Shown piece by piece: positions 30,191 through 61,784 of a stretch of 64,000 nt of DNA. The translations under genes were made by a program, and so were the position numbers. Location of the stretch: NCBI GenBank assembly GCA_051294375.1, contig CM119263.1, positions 10,562,703 to 10,626,702 on the forward strand. Reading direction: 5' to 3'. Source of the DNA: Paraspadella gotoi (Eukaryota > Chaetognatha). A model generated the notes under the pieces. That model searched no databases and was not told the DNA's origin. It worked only from the letters and a program-made list of their open reading frames with translations. Positions within the stretch are counted from its first letter, which is position 1; the number at the start of each line of letters is the position of its first letter.

Positions 30191-31140
30191 GATTAGTAAA
30201 GCTGTGTTTATTACTATTTTCCGACAAGAAGATGTTTAAGAATTAGAAAAAGAGTTAATTGCCGATTGTCTTTTGTAAAGAATTACACGTTGAGAATATG
30301 AAAGCCTTAAATCGTAACGGTTGTTACGAGTAAAATGTTAGACTACCTTTTCATAAATTTTTTTATCAATAAAACGTTCGCTCGCAAAGGTTGAATCACT
30401 CTTTACCAAGTAGTCCAATTTTTAATTCCATCGGAGAGATCACTGAAAGAAGAGATCACAAAAAGACTTGCAGCGAGGTACCGCAGTGAGTGTTTAAGAA
30501 AAAGAGAGAGAGAAAAGAATTAAAAACCGAAAGACCGGCTTCGTGGCTTTATTCCAATTTTTTTTTAAATTCTGCGCAATGGAGTATAAACGCCGAAATA
30601 TCTTTTAACATAATTTAACATAGTTTGACGCCTTGGTATAGTTCCATAACGCCCACGATATTAACTAATCTTAACAGAAACATGTATGTAAGATGAACAT
30701 GAGATTTTGGTTGATAAAATAAGGAAAATCATCAATTTTTATTTTGAAATTTGTTACATGTTAGTGGATTATGCTTTTAAAAATATCATTGTTTCGTTTA
30801 TCATAAATAATCGTTATTTAGCAATCGGTAATATAATTAGCGTTTCTATCGGTCAGCCATCGGATTATTTTACGCAACCACCATTTTGGCATCTTCCATC
30901 CCGAATAAAAAAAAACGATTAGAAGCTGTGCAACTGTGCATCTTCTCGCCGTCGTTAAAATTTAAATTTAGAATGTTTATCTTTTGTGAGAGAAAGAGAA
31001 AGGTACGTATGTAAAAATGTCGATTTTGATTTAAAAAGTGAGTTTAAAAATAAGAAAATGAAACAAAAGGGAGAGATATTGAGTGAGAGGATTTAAGAGT
31101 TAAAATGAAAAGAGAGAAATAAAAAAAAAGGAAAGAAAAA

Positions 31141-31219
<79 letters not shown>

Positions 31220-34200
31220 CAAGCAAGAAGGAAAAGGAGATAGAGAGAAAAATTTAAAAAAGAAAGAAAGAATTAATTATCATATTGTCACGTCATATTT
31301 TATAGTCTTTACTTTCACACTTTCAAGTGTTGAGCGAGTAAAAGAAAAATTATTCTAAAACTTAATTCCCCTAGAGCGCTTCTACATCATACATCAGGTA
31401 TTAATTTGAATTTTGTTGCATAGCGCGTTTAATACTGCATGAAAAAAAATGTTAATCAGAAAACCTTTAATTTAAATACTTATTATTTTACATTTCCCCC
31501 CAAAAAATGTTATTTGAACATGACAAATAAAAATAAAAATACCTAAATTTCAATTTTAGTAATTTCAAATTCCCGAAATTTGAACCCCAATACGAAGAAT
31601 GCCAAAACTGATGGTCTCGGGGGACAGAATTGAAACGAGAGAGTGGTGAATGAAAACATATGCCAAATTTTCGGAATTTACTAAACGTCTATTTTAAATT
31701 TCTAGCTAATTTTAAAGTTTTACCTATTTTCTAACTAAGCTTGCCATAAAGCTTACAATCAATTAATATAAGATGAACAATTTTGGAAGCCAAAAGCTTT
31801 TTCTTTATATTTGGAATGAATTTGTGAAGTTTTCTCCAAAAAAAGTCAACTTCGAAATTGCACGAAAAAAAACAAACAATTAAGATAAAGATGGAGTGAA
31901 AGTGTGTAAGAGAGAGAGCGAGAGAGATGAAGAGAGAGAGGGTTAGTGAGGGAGAAGGAGAAGTAAAAGGGACGAGAGAAGGAAGAGGAGACAATCTGAA
32001 TGAGTGTCAGAGATGATTTAAAAGCTATGACGGGGATGGAAGAATATTGATTTCTTTTTTTTTTTATTCTTTTGGTTGCAAGAATTACAGTCTCTGTTAA
32101 AGCATAGCAAGTATAAATCTAATATCACAAGTCTATGATAATTTCGTCGATTAAAGAGGTTTCTATGATTTTAAAAGCATGTCGTTTTAAATAAGCGGTA
32201 ATTTAGTGCGTTTCAGCTTCTTCCATATTTGTTAAACGAAAAATGGCAAAATTGCGCTATCTTACTGAATGACGAAACAATATAAAATGTAAATTGATAC
32301 TACTTTTTGTATTTAAAAATTAAAATACAATAGGACTCTAACAGGCAAATTCTAAATCTACCAAGTTTCATTCGATTCTGAACAAGTAAAACCTTGATCG
32401 AGGTAAAAAAAGAAGAATCTGATCACAAAATTATAAGGATGAAACTGTTTAACAACAGGACAAACGTCACAATCACAAATAGGAGATGGCAATTAAAACG
32501 AAAGATTCGGATCAAACAAAATCTTCGATCGAATCTCTAAAACTAACCAAAAAGAAAGGATTGGGTGACGCAATGAGGATGATGATGTTTATGTAAATGC
32601 GTAAAATTGTACCTAAGATAGTGCAGATTGCGGATCAAATCGATAAACGAGCGTGGATACAAAATATCGCGGCGAGAGACACGGAAAGAAGGTATCGGCT
32701 CCAGTTAATTCTTTTTTAAATTCGTTTAATGATTAATGTTTTTTAGCCTTACACGAATGTAAATACTGAGAGTATCTTATTTCTGAGGGCAAAATTAATG
32801 CCTTTTAATTTTTTTAACTACTTTTCAAAGTTCAAGACGAATTTATTAATAAGATGGGACATCATTTTTAGTAAGCTGGATGCACTTACGAAAACTCTTA
32901 AAAAAGCTTATTTTTGTAATAACATTAAAGAAAAATACAAACACTTAAAAGCTTGGAGGTTTAAAACCTAACCCTATCTAAATATTAAAACGACAAAATA
33001 TCAGAAACCCAAAACCTAATCTGTCGCCCTCAACGCCAACGGGGTATTGGGGCGTCTTAGTTTCTACCGATGGGGGTTAAAGATGTGAGCCTCGGTGTCA
33101 CGGGACAAGAGGAATCGGAGAAAAAGTGATACGGAGGCGGAAGGCGAAATTTTTTATCGGATCATCCAGACTGCAATTATTTTTCCCCGAGACTTTTTGA
33201 TTGTGCTTCTGAACAGGCAATTAAATGTGAACTCTAAAAAAAAAGCGAAAAAGGGAAAAATAGAGATCGAGATAAGTGAGGGAAGGAGAACAAATTAATT
33301 TCTTTTCATTTTTAATTATATTTTAAAAAGGATGTCGAATGAAAATCGCCTTAATGAAAACAATAAATAAGCCTTAATAGCTTAAAGCTTCGGAGCAGGT
33401 AGAAAATAAAAAAAATTGGGAAGTCAAGGAGAATATGCTAATCGGGAGCCAACATAGCCACAACTGAAAAAAAAAATAACATAGAAACATGAAAGACTAG
33501 ATATTTTTTTTTGTCTGCGCGCAAAGCAGTAACAGTGTGAGCAATGTATGTTACTATTGATAATCGCGATATTCGAGAAGAAAAAAAACGCTCATCGAGC
33601 GCATTTTTATTCAATTAAATTTTTGTCTATTATTATTTATCTTTCTTCTTTTAATTTTCTTTTTTTTTTAATTCCAAGATTGAGCATGTGTGTTTTTAGG
33701 GAAAAGTGTAAAAAGTATTTATGTAAAAATAACATTCTGCAACACGGAGTTGGGTCGCGTCGATGTTCTTTACATTAAAATATAGAAGTTTGGCGGGAAA
33801 AGAATGAGGTCAGGGTGCAGACGGTAGGGGGTAGGGAAATGATAAGAAAATATTTAATTTAAGTATAAATATAGTGCATTGTAATTCAGAACGTCTTGAA
33901 CATTTGTTTTTAATAATACTTTATCTACGTTTTCAAAACACCCTGAGTGCACTCATAAGGGAGATTTTATTTTGGTTTTTTTTTTTTTTTTAACTTTCGT
34001 TGGACGACTGAAATGGGCGCAGATCCGACGAGAGGAGACAAAAGTTTGTAAAGTCAAAAAGTTAAGATCCGTAAAATTTCCAAGTATGGGAAAGCTCATA
34101 TGTTCATTAAACGCAATACCATCAGGTGCTATGCTGAAATAATTGCTAAGAGGAAAACACGAACGTAAAATTATAAAATTTTGTAAAATCGATAGTCAGG

Positions 34201-34674
34201 ACCGAAACTACGTTTTTTTTATTATAAGGACAAAGGAAATGGCATAGATGAGGCAATAGACGTTTGTGTTTGGAGGATCTGCATTTAAAAAAAAAAAACT
34301 AAATTAATTTGAACGTCAGATGTGAACGTATTTTCTCCCACCCAAAAGTAAAGGCTTCCGACGTTTTACAAATCTCTTTTAATTTGTATTACTTTATAAG
34401 TCAAATAAGAGTAGTTACTGAGAGGAACATCATGTCAAAAAGAAATTGTTTATTGGATGAGCATTGAGCAAGACTGCTAGTTGTCTAAAATGATAAGATG
34501 AGCAAGATGTCCGAAACACAATCGTCATTTTAAAAAGGTTTATAAAAACAGAATCATGTCCAAATTGAGATTTTAAAACATATTTTTTGTTAAATGAAAC
34601 ATGTGAGCGTTCCGTTCCAGAAACAGGAAGGGGATCAAATACTAGAGTCGAGTCATTTAAAGGACTGGGAAGTG
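30191..34674. other. Intergenic, no gene recognised
   Basis: Between the SLC5 start and the DHHC gene stop. Contents seen: simple purine-rich tracts, the (GAAA)n array at 31138-31220 and a GA-rich patch at 31910-31990. Short open frames are A/T or GA artefacts. The SLC5 promoter should lie just above 30190 but I see no diagnostic element. Confidence 0.5.
31138..31220 (+). repeat. (GAAA)n microsatellite
   Basis: About 80 bases of AAAG/GAAA tetranucleotide repeats. Confidence 0.95.
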
Positions 34675-51513
<16,839 letters not shown>

Positions 51514-52513
51514 GATTTTTTGGTTTAGATTAATGCTTGATTAGACGAATTTTTAAATCGTTGGTCAGCAACTGCGAGAACAGCTCGACCGTTTGCCCGG
51601 TCGGTCAACTACTGGACTGTTTTTTTGTTTTTTTTGGCTAGTTGTTCAAAGGCTCGTGTTCAGTCCACTGCTTAAAAATTATCGCTTTTCGGTCGTTTGG
51701 TCAGCGGAATGTCCAATGTCTTCCGTTGTCATTGGGATTTGAATCGTCTGCAACAATTCTCTAGCTCTCTCTCTCTCTGTCTTACACTTTCCGTGCGTGT
51801 GTGTCGCTCTCTCTTTCCCTCTCTATTTCACTCAGCTGCTGCACTTGTTTCGGATTTAATAAAAATACAGAGGGAGGTATCAAAAACAAAAGACTTCTAA
51901 GCTAAGGAGGCCTTTAAATCCAAGTTTAACTTTGTATTTTTTAGTAATAATATCAAGCCTCTCGAATTCCAGTGTAACATGTTTTTTAGCAAAAGATGAG
52001 CTGACTAGCTCGCTATCATTCTACCTTACTGACTCTGGAATAAAATAAGTACATATACCAGCGGTTCTACGAAAGAAAAAAACTATCGTTGTCAGTACCT
52101 TTAATTTGGCTAAAAATCAAATTAAAAAAATTCAACTTACGATTTGTGTCCTGGCCGAATTCCTTTATCACGTTTCGGCGGAATTTTTTGAAATCGGCTC
52201 CAAAATGGTCAGAACGGCGTCCGACGTAATCGGGATTTCAGAGGATTAAAACCAAAATTGATTTTTGAGCGGGAACAACTTTTTTTGCAAGAGAGAAACA
52301 AACGCTCGTCTTCCCCGGTGGGCAAGATCTCTTTTTCCTTATTAGTTTTGATCATTTTTTTAAGGGATCTCATTTTAAGTCTTTACTCTTCTTCTCGAAG
52401 TTAATTAAGGTTTTATTATTCTATCAATTTACTACGAAACAAACTTCGTGGCAAAAAAAATTTTTTCGATTCTTGTCAACGAAAAAAAAAAAATTAGGGA
52501 CTTTTGTGTCGTC
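51514..52513. other. Divergent intergenic region between DHHC gene and MgtE-like gene
   Basis: One kilobase separates the two start codons (51513 minus, 52514 plus), so both promoters should lie here. CT-rich patches at 51765-51830 are seen. No clear TATA box or other assignable element. Confidence 0.4.
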
Positions 52514-55025
52514 ATGAAGATTCTCGTGGAGACCGACAAGACCGACTCCATGGCCGACAAGACCGACTCCATGGCCGACAAGACCGACTCCATGGCCGAC
52601 AAGACCGACTCCATGGCCGACATTAAACTGCCGACGCCGCCGGTCGACGCCGGCTACGACGACGTCCCGGAGCCGCTGATGACGCCGTCGAGAAGCGTCT
52701 CCAACTCCTCCTCAGATTCGACGGAATCGGACGCCTCCGAGAAAATCCTCTGCGACGCTTGCAATTCCGGTCTTTGCGTCTCTTGCGTGAGAAGCGTCAG
52801 CGTCATCGAAGAAAGAGAGAAAGGATGCCACGCCCTCTATTGCGTCTCGGCGTTTCGGTACAGAGAAACGTTCTCGATTCCATGATTTAATTGGATTTTG
52901 TACGATGATTGGTTTATTAATTTATTTGATTTACTGATTGGTTAATTGTTAGATATTTTAGATTGATTTGATTGATTGATTGATTGATTGATTTAGTTTA
53001 TCAATAAGTCAAAAATCTAATCAATCCGATTAATATCATAGGCTCGGTCTTAGAAGAGTTCCGGCTCTGCTTGTCACGCTTTGTCTAGAATTGGCAGGTA
53101 CAAAATCTCCTTCGATCGCGATCCCGTGTTCCATATTTCTTTTACAGTAAAATTTACTTGCCTTTGCTTCTCTTCTCTCTCTCCTCAATCTCTTCGTCTT
53201 CTCGTCTCTCCATCTCTCTCTCTCTGCTCTCTCTCGTTGCTCTCTCTCTCTCTTTCTCACAGGCGGATTCGTGATCGACGTCCTCAACGAGTCCATCACT
53301 CAGTTCATCGTCCTCGCTTCCTTCATGCCAGTCATCTCCGCTCTGAGTGGAAACTTGGGTCTCCAGTCTTCCTCCAACACGACAAGGTCTTCTTCTCCTT
53401 TTTCTCTTCTAAAACAAGTTTTAGGATTAGGTTTTCGAAAATCCTTGGAATGAAATTACTAATCATCAACAAATTGACGAACCATCAAGAGAGAAGCTAC
53501 TTGCCTCTCACTTTGGACAAGCTGTGTTACAAGATAATAAAATTGCAGGATCCTTCAAGNNNNNNNNNNTCACAAATTATATACTATACAGCTAACACCA
53601 TTTGCATTTATTGACTGTTACACGCCATCTTTCTAATTATTTTTTTAATTCTCTGGTTCTCTCCTTCTCTGGCTCCGTTCCGTCGCTCTCTCTCCCTCCC
53701 TTCTATTGTTCTCCCTTGGCAGGGGTCTATCGACGGGCAACGTGGTAAAAGGCCGATATCTGTCCAACACCTGGAAGGAAGTCAAATCCGGTCTCTTGGC
53801 CTCCTGCATCATTTCCCTTCTCCTGGGACTCATTGGTCAGTTTCAGAAACCAGGGTCTCATTGGTTCATTGGTTGACCCGTTGACGAGTCTATCAAAATA
53901 TTAGCCTGTGAGTGTGAGCATCTTTCCTGCCTTAATTACTTAAGTAATACTGAGATAAATATTTTTACAAATTAGATCCCTCATATGAATTATCATATTT
54001 TGAGGAATTAAAAAACATGCGAACACCAGGTAAATATCAAATATTAGAACCTGGGTCGTTTTTTGAAAATTGACAATTTGAAGATGCTGAAATATTAGTT
54101 TCGATCTTTTAAAACGCAGTATAATTCAGTCTAATTCAGTCTAATTCAGTCTATCCGCGCAGGATTTATCTGCCTCTTTAATTCACCATTAGTCCAATAC
54201 TTACAAAAAAACCTTTATCAAACCTTTCTTCACATTGAAGTTCACAAAGCTTCTTTCACAAACCCACTGGCCTTTCTCGATCGTCAGGCGCCGCTTGGAC
54301 CAAACTCGATGCCGACGAGGAGAAAGAAGCTTATTACAATCAAGTTCTGCCCATCTACCCGTTGATCTTTGGCGGAGTTGTGATGTTGGGTGAGTGGTGA
54401 ATCGTTCACTTGCGATAATGTCTTACTCTTACAATAAAATCATGGAAGTTTAGTTTAGTGTCTCTCTCTNNNNNNNNNNCTCTCTCTCCCGCAATTCATC
54501 CTCGCTCACCGATGGTCCTCACAATTCCTTTTCCCCCATTTTATCGATTAAGAATAAAAAAATATGGAGCCTTTCCTAGAGGGGCTCCCCCCCCAAAAAA
54601 AAACAATTCTCCCGAATGTCGCCGTCTCATGACCGGAGACAAGATCGATATTGATCGGCTTAGTCTTTGTCCTCGTTGTCGTCTTCGTCGTCGTCGCTGG
54701 CGCCACAGCCTTTCTCAAAGTTTCAGCTAGAAAATTCGTGCTGGGCGATACGATCGTAGAAAAAAAAAACTGGGCATTCTGCTTGAAAGTAGAAATCGGT
54801 TGACCGACTTGGGCGAAGCCAGCAGATCAATTTTACTGAGGTCAATGGTAATATATGGTCGAGAATGGATCGAGTCACGTGGTCATGGGTCAGAGATTTC
54901 TGAACGGTTTTTTTTTGTCCATAAAAAAATTTTGGGAGAAAGATGGGGATACTGATATGGTCGAAGAAAAAATGAAAATATGAGGACGTTGGCAATTAAA
55001 GTCTCTCTCTTTCTCTCTCTCTCCC

Positions 55026-55117
<92 letters not shown>

Positions 55118-55983
55118 TATTTCTTTCTTTATTTCTTTCATTCATTTACTTTTTCTGATCCTCTTCCTTACTACAATCAATCCCCAGGGAGCTGGCTCTC
55201 TATGATGATCAGCACCGTGAACGGGGCAGTCATGCCCCTTTTGGCTCAGCACCTGCGTCTTGACCCGGCCAAAGTCGCCGGTCCCTTGGAAACGGCTTTC
55301 CAGGTGCAAAATAAAAACGGTATAATTTGCAAAAACATTGACTTTTTTTAAACGTTGCAATCTAAAAATTTCAAGAATCTTTCGAATTAAGTTGTTAATA
55401 AGGAAATGAGTTAAAATTCGCGTTTTATGTACAACTTCTTTATCTATTTAAAATATTTTATTTATATAATTTATATATATATATATACATATATATATAT
55501 TTATATAATTTATTACATTTTCTCCCAGGAATATTATTTTATGATCATTCTTTTTATGCATCTGTCGTTTAACAAAAACATGGGGTAAATGCATCTGCCT
55601 CCTCAAATAAATCCCCCCCGCACATATCTTTGAAAATGAGGACAAACTCCATAAAATCCGCAAAATTGGCCATAAAACAAAATCTCTCTCTCTCTCTCTC
55701 TCTCTCTCAGGACATTTTCGGCCAGAGTTTTCTTCTGGGCTTCGCCATGCTTGTCCTCATTCCGCTGTTCAAGGATAGAGAAACGACGGTCGCCACGACG
55801 ATGAGAACGTCGAATTGGACCGTCGACTCGATCGCTCCGTCTGACGCGATGACGACGGTCGTTGCTGGATCTCAGGCTGGAGTGATGGGGCCGGAAGTAA
55901 TGCAAACCAACGCCTTTGGTTTCCTTGCGAATCCTTTTTTGTTTTATTCTTTGAACAATATGACTCGTTACTCTCATAACTGA
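52514..55983 (+). CDS. MgtE-type divalent-cation transporter, single domain (7 exons, 375 aa)
   Basis: Exons 52514-52857, 53042-53097, 53263-53386, 53723-53835, 54288-54389, 55188-55303, 55711-55983; phase-closed, TGA stop. Residues from about 115 on give the five-helix MgtE transmembrane domain: RRVPALLVTLCLELAGG, FMPVISALSGNLGLQSSSNT (the MgtE signature, usually GNAGxQS), RGLSTGN, WKEVKSGLLASCIISLLLG, IFGGVVMLG, PLETAFQDIFGQSF. MgtE/SLC41 proteins move Mg2+ across membranes. Animal SLC41 has two such domains; this gene has one, and lacks the CBS and N domains of bacterial MgtE. Multi-exon structure with local splice style rules out simple bacterial contamination. The N terminus holds four 21-bp repeats (DKTDSMA units, 52536-52619) and an acidic Ser-rich segment. 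Two 10-N gaps fall in introns. Substrate is inferred. Confidence 0.82.
53560..53569. other. Assembly gap (10 N)
   Basis: Run of N inside an MgtE-like gene intron; true length unknown. Confidence 1.
54470..54479. other. Assembly gap (10 N) within CT repeat
   Basis: N run flanked on both sides by CTCTCTCT, so it probably replaces a collapsed microsatellite. Confidence 1.
55028..55130 (+). repeat. (CTTT)n microsatellite
   Basis: About 100 bases of CTTT repeats in an MgtE-like gene intron. Confidence 0.95.
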
Positions 55984-58255
<2,272 letters not shown>

Positions 58256-61200
58256 ATGGATAAATCTATGGACCATTTAACTAGGAATCCACCGAGGATT
58301 CACCCTCGCTACGCCGTCAATCCTTTGGCCACTGCGATGAGACGGTTCCGCTCCCGCGAAAGAGACTCCGCGTCCAGCCAATCCAGCGGCTCGTCCAATG
58401 CCAAGCCCAGAAGGGACTCTCCGCCCCCGAAGAGACACTCGGCTGGGGCCCGATCGCTCGCCCTTCGCACCAGCGGTAATGATCAGTACCTGCCGGACGT
58501 GCGGTTTTCCCGTCAGCCGACTGGAGATTCCGTTCTCTTGGAAGGGGCGAGTTCCGGGGAATCTGACGAAGACGTCTTCCCCCCTTCCGTGGGCGGAGAC
58601 AAAGACGAGGTTGGGCAATATGAGGAAGTTGGACAAGAAACCGATGCCACTCGTGATGATGCCGACGTGAAAGTTGAAGAGACAGAAGTCGCTGAAGACG
58701 AAATAGCAAATGCCGCATTTGAAAGCGAGCCCGAAGCGCATGGTATTTCCGAAACAGTTGAAGTTGCTGGTTCCTCAGTTAAAGACGCATTTTCTCATTT
58801 CGACGCAGATATATCCGATGCAGAAACGGAACCTTCCCCGGAATCGGAAGCGCATGGTATTTCCGAAACAGTTGAAGTTGCTGGTTCCTCAGTTAAAGAC
58901 GCATTTTCTCATTTCGACGCAGATATATCCGATGCAGAAACGGAATCTTCCCCGGAATCGGAAATGTATTACTCTAAATGCCGTTACACGGTAAAAGAAA
59001 TCGGCTCGGGCCCAGATCACGATAAGCGATTTGATGAAGATAAGGGAAATATTTTTTACTCCGACGAAAATGAATCGAATTATGAAGATATGCCACCGTT
59101 GATCGATGCAAATTTACTGGAAACTACAGCGGCAGCAGCAGCAGCGGCACTTCGAAAAGCCAGCGCAGCGACCTTTCCGGCGGTTATCGTGGAGCGAAAT
59201 TCTGATCATTCGGAGGATATCTTGGGCGCGACTGGGGGAGCGCCCCTTGAACCCCACTGGAACAGATGGGACATAGAAGATAACATGACTGAGGAGCAGA
59301 GAGAGAGTTTGGCGGGACTCGAAACTTCTCCGGTAGGCGGCGAAGTGTATATGTCGAGCGATTCGGAGAGGGTCTCCGAGAATGATCAGCATCAGATTCT
59401 GCCGGTCTTGGGGGTCAAAGGCGCTGAAGAGTTGAAGGGTACGGAGGGATATCAGGCCCTGAAGGGAATTCCCTTGCCGCCGTCCGGTTCTACGACGCAG
59501 CCGGCGCGCGTAAGGCCCGATCTGGAGCGTTCGTTGAGGATCAACGTGGATTTCAACGAAAACGAAATGATAGATTCGAGTCGCGTGTTCTCGCCGAGTC
59601 TGCTGAAAATAGCGACGTCACAGCCGTTCGGCTACGGGCTCATGGATATGGATAAAGAAATGAGCGGGCTCATTGAGTTACAGAACCAAGTATTCGCCGA
59701 GTCGATGGCATCGGCGGAGCCGCCGCTTCCGCAGCCGCCCCTTCCCGCTTACCAGCTCTTTCCAGAAAAGAGGGTTACTCTCGACAAAAAATCCGAAGCT
59801 GGCATCTTTTCCTTGCCGCAACCGCAGCAGCTGCAACCCCGGGCTCTGGGTTTCCCGCCTGGCGATTCGTTTCCTCAAATTCCGCCGCTCGATCTTTCTA
59901 TTCTCAATGTTCCGCCTCCCAATGTTCCGCGTTCTCACATTCCTCAATTTACTTGTCCACCTCCCGATCATTCGATTCTCAAGTTTAGGCCTCCCAACCA
60001 TTTTCCTCGCCATGTTCCGATTCCTACGTCTCAGTCCTTTCCCGGGATCCACATCCTGGGAAATCCGAATATCGGCAACATCCAGGCACCAAGCGTTCCG
60101 CGGGTCACTCCGCCGTTGGCTCCTCAAATCCAGCAGCCGCAACCGCTCGCTCCCCCGCCTCGGGATAGGAAGGCTCGTAATAAAGTAGTTCCTATCGTCC
60201 CTTTCCGCCCATTTCGACTGCTTCCCGGCTTGCGGACGAAGAGAAACGGCTCCGGCGAGTACAATCCGGACGACGACAACAACAATGAACAGGGCGAGGT
60301 TAACTTCAACTACGGCGATCAGGCCGAGTCCCTCAGCCTCATGGGCCCCTTGCTTTTGCTCCATGAAGAGACGGCGGGGATTTTGAAGGAGTTTTGGCCT
60401 TGGCCTGAAGGGAGGAGCTTCGAATATTCGATTACTGAAGGTGAGCAAACATTAGTCATGTATTTTTCATTACATACCTCAATCTGCTTATGAAAATTAG
60501 TCAAACTAAATCAATCAATTCACTCTTTTTTCAGGTAACTTTATAAGTGTCGCGGAAAAAGACAAAAGGCTCTTCCATCTGGACAACTCCATCTACGCTT
60601 CCGACGTGTTTCGGTACTTGAAGAGACGCGTGTCAGACTACCGCGTGCCCGACTACATGCGTTGGCAGACGTCGATGAACAATTGGAAACGGGCAGTCTC
60701 CATTGAATGGATTTTTATGGTGAGTCAATTTTGTAACTAGCATATTTAATTAAAACGTTGATTCATTTACTTTTTGTTATATTGTCACATATTATAGCGG
60801 TTTCTCGCTAAATGCTCACTAAATTTTTGTTGACTTTGTCAACTAAATGTTATTTAAATATACCGACATTGTAAAATTTAATTCAATTTTTAGGCTCAAG
60901 ACCATTTCGAAGTCAGTAACAAGACCGCGCACTTAGCGGTCAAGACGCTCGACCGCTTCATGAGCAAAACCACCAACCGAGTCCGAGACTTCGATCTGCT
61001 CGCCCCCGCCTGCTTTTTCATTGCCTCTAAATACGAGGAAAACTACGTCCTAGAACAGGACGTTTTTTTGCAAGTCTCCGAGTATAAGTTCGACTTAAAA
61101 GACCTACTGGAGGCCGAGAAAGAGGTTTTGAAAACGATCGACTTCGACTTGGGATCGGCCTCGATCATCGACTTTGTCGAGTAAGAAATCACTTTTGGTT

Positions 61201-61784
61201 ATACTTTATATACTTTTTTTTTTAAGTCCCAGATATTGAATATATATTTTGAACATATTTGACCTTTTCTAAACTGTACCTTTCAGGTTTTACAAACTCT
61301 GGGGATCTTCCGCTGAGAAAGACGTTTCTGTCCTCGTCAACTACTTGGCCGACTTCTTCGTTCTTGACTACGAGGCGACCATCGCGATTGATGAGTCTCG
61401 CCTTGCCGCCGCTTGCTACACTCTGGCATTCTTGCTCAAGGGTAAGGGGTTCATTGGAAAATCATGTCATCAACAGTAAATAGTAATAAACTGCTTAATT
61501 GTTCCAATGCTTTCTGTATTTCGGCGAATTTTATTGTTAACGACCAATTATTTCATCCAGGTTACCCGGTTGAATCGCTGTGGAAGATCACGGGCTTCCC
61601 TGTCCAGAAGCTTAACCCCATCATCAGTCGTCTCACTGAGCTGTTGGAACCCGACAGCCCTCTCCTCGATTTGGAAACGGTTTTTACGCGCTTTGAGCGG
61701 AGGGATCAGAAATTTATTTATTCGTCGCTGGTTGACGGCATGCAGATGATGAGAGATTTTCGCACCCGAGTCCAAAAAGTGTGA
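58256..61784 (+). CDS. Divergent mitotic cyclin with very long N terminus (5 exons, 1011 aa)
   Basis: Exons 58256-60440, 60535-60719, 60894-61180, 61287-61441, 61561-61784; phase-closed, TGA stop. The first exon (728 aa) is low-complexity: Ser/Arg-rich start, acidic middle, an alanine run, and a Pro-rich stretch (about 59830-60170). Exons 2-5 give both cyclin boxes: SDVFRYLKRRVSDYRVPDYM, HFEVSNKTAHLAVKTLDRFM, LLAPACFFIASKYEE, EAEKEVLKTIDFDL, VNYLADFFVLDY, SRLAAACYTLAFLLKG. Cyclins activate CDKs; the layout fits A/B-type mitotic cyclins, perhaps B3, which also has long N termini in animals. The usual MRxILVDW is replaced by WKRAVSIEWIF. No canonical RxxLxxIxN destruction box was spotted; RPDL occurs near residue 420. 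A 114-bp in-frame tandem duplication lies at 58733-58960. Confidence 0.87.
58733..58960 (+). repeat. In-frame 114-bp tandem duplication in the cyclin gene
   Basis: Copies 58733-58846 and 58847-58960 appear to differ by one base (GGAACC versus GGAATC, Pro to Ser). Each encodes 38 residues beginning EAHGISETVEVAGSS. Confidence 0.95.

Noticed and set aside
34430-34674. Extension of a minus frame past the DHHC-gene stop
   Set aside because: It is in another frame from the conserved TTNERIN exon; the proper frame ends at TGA 34675-34677.
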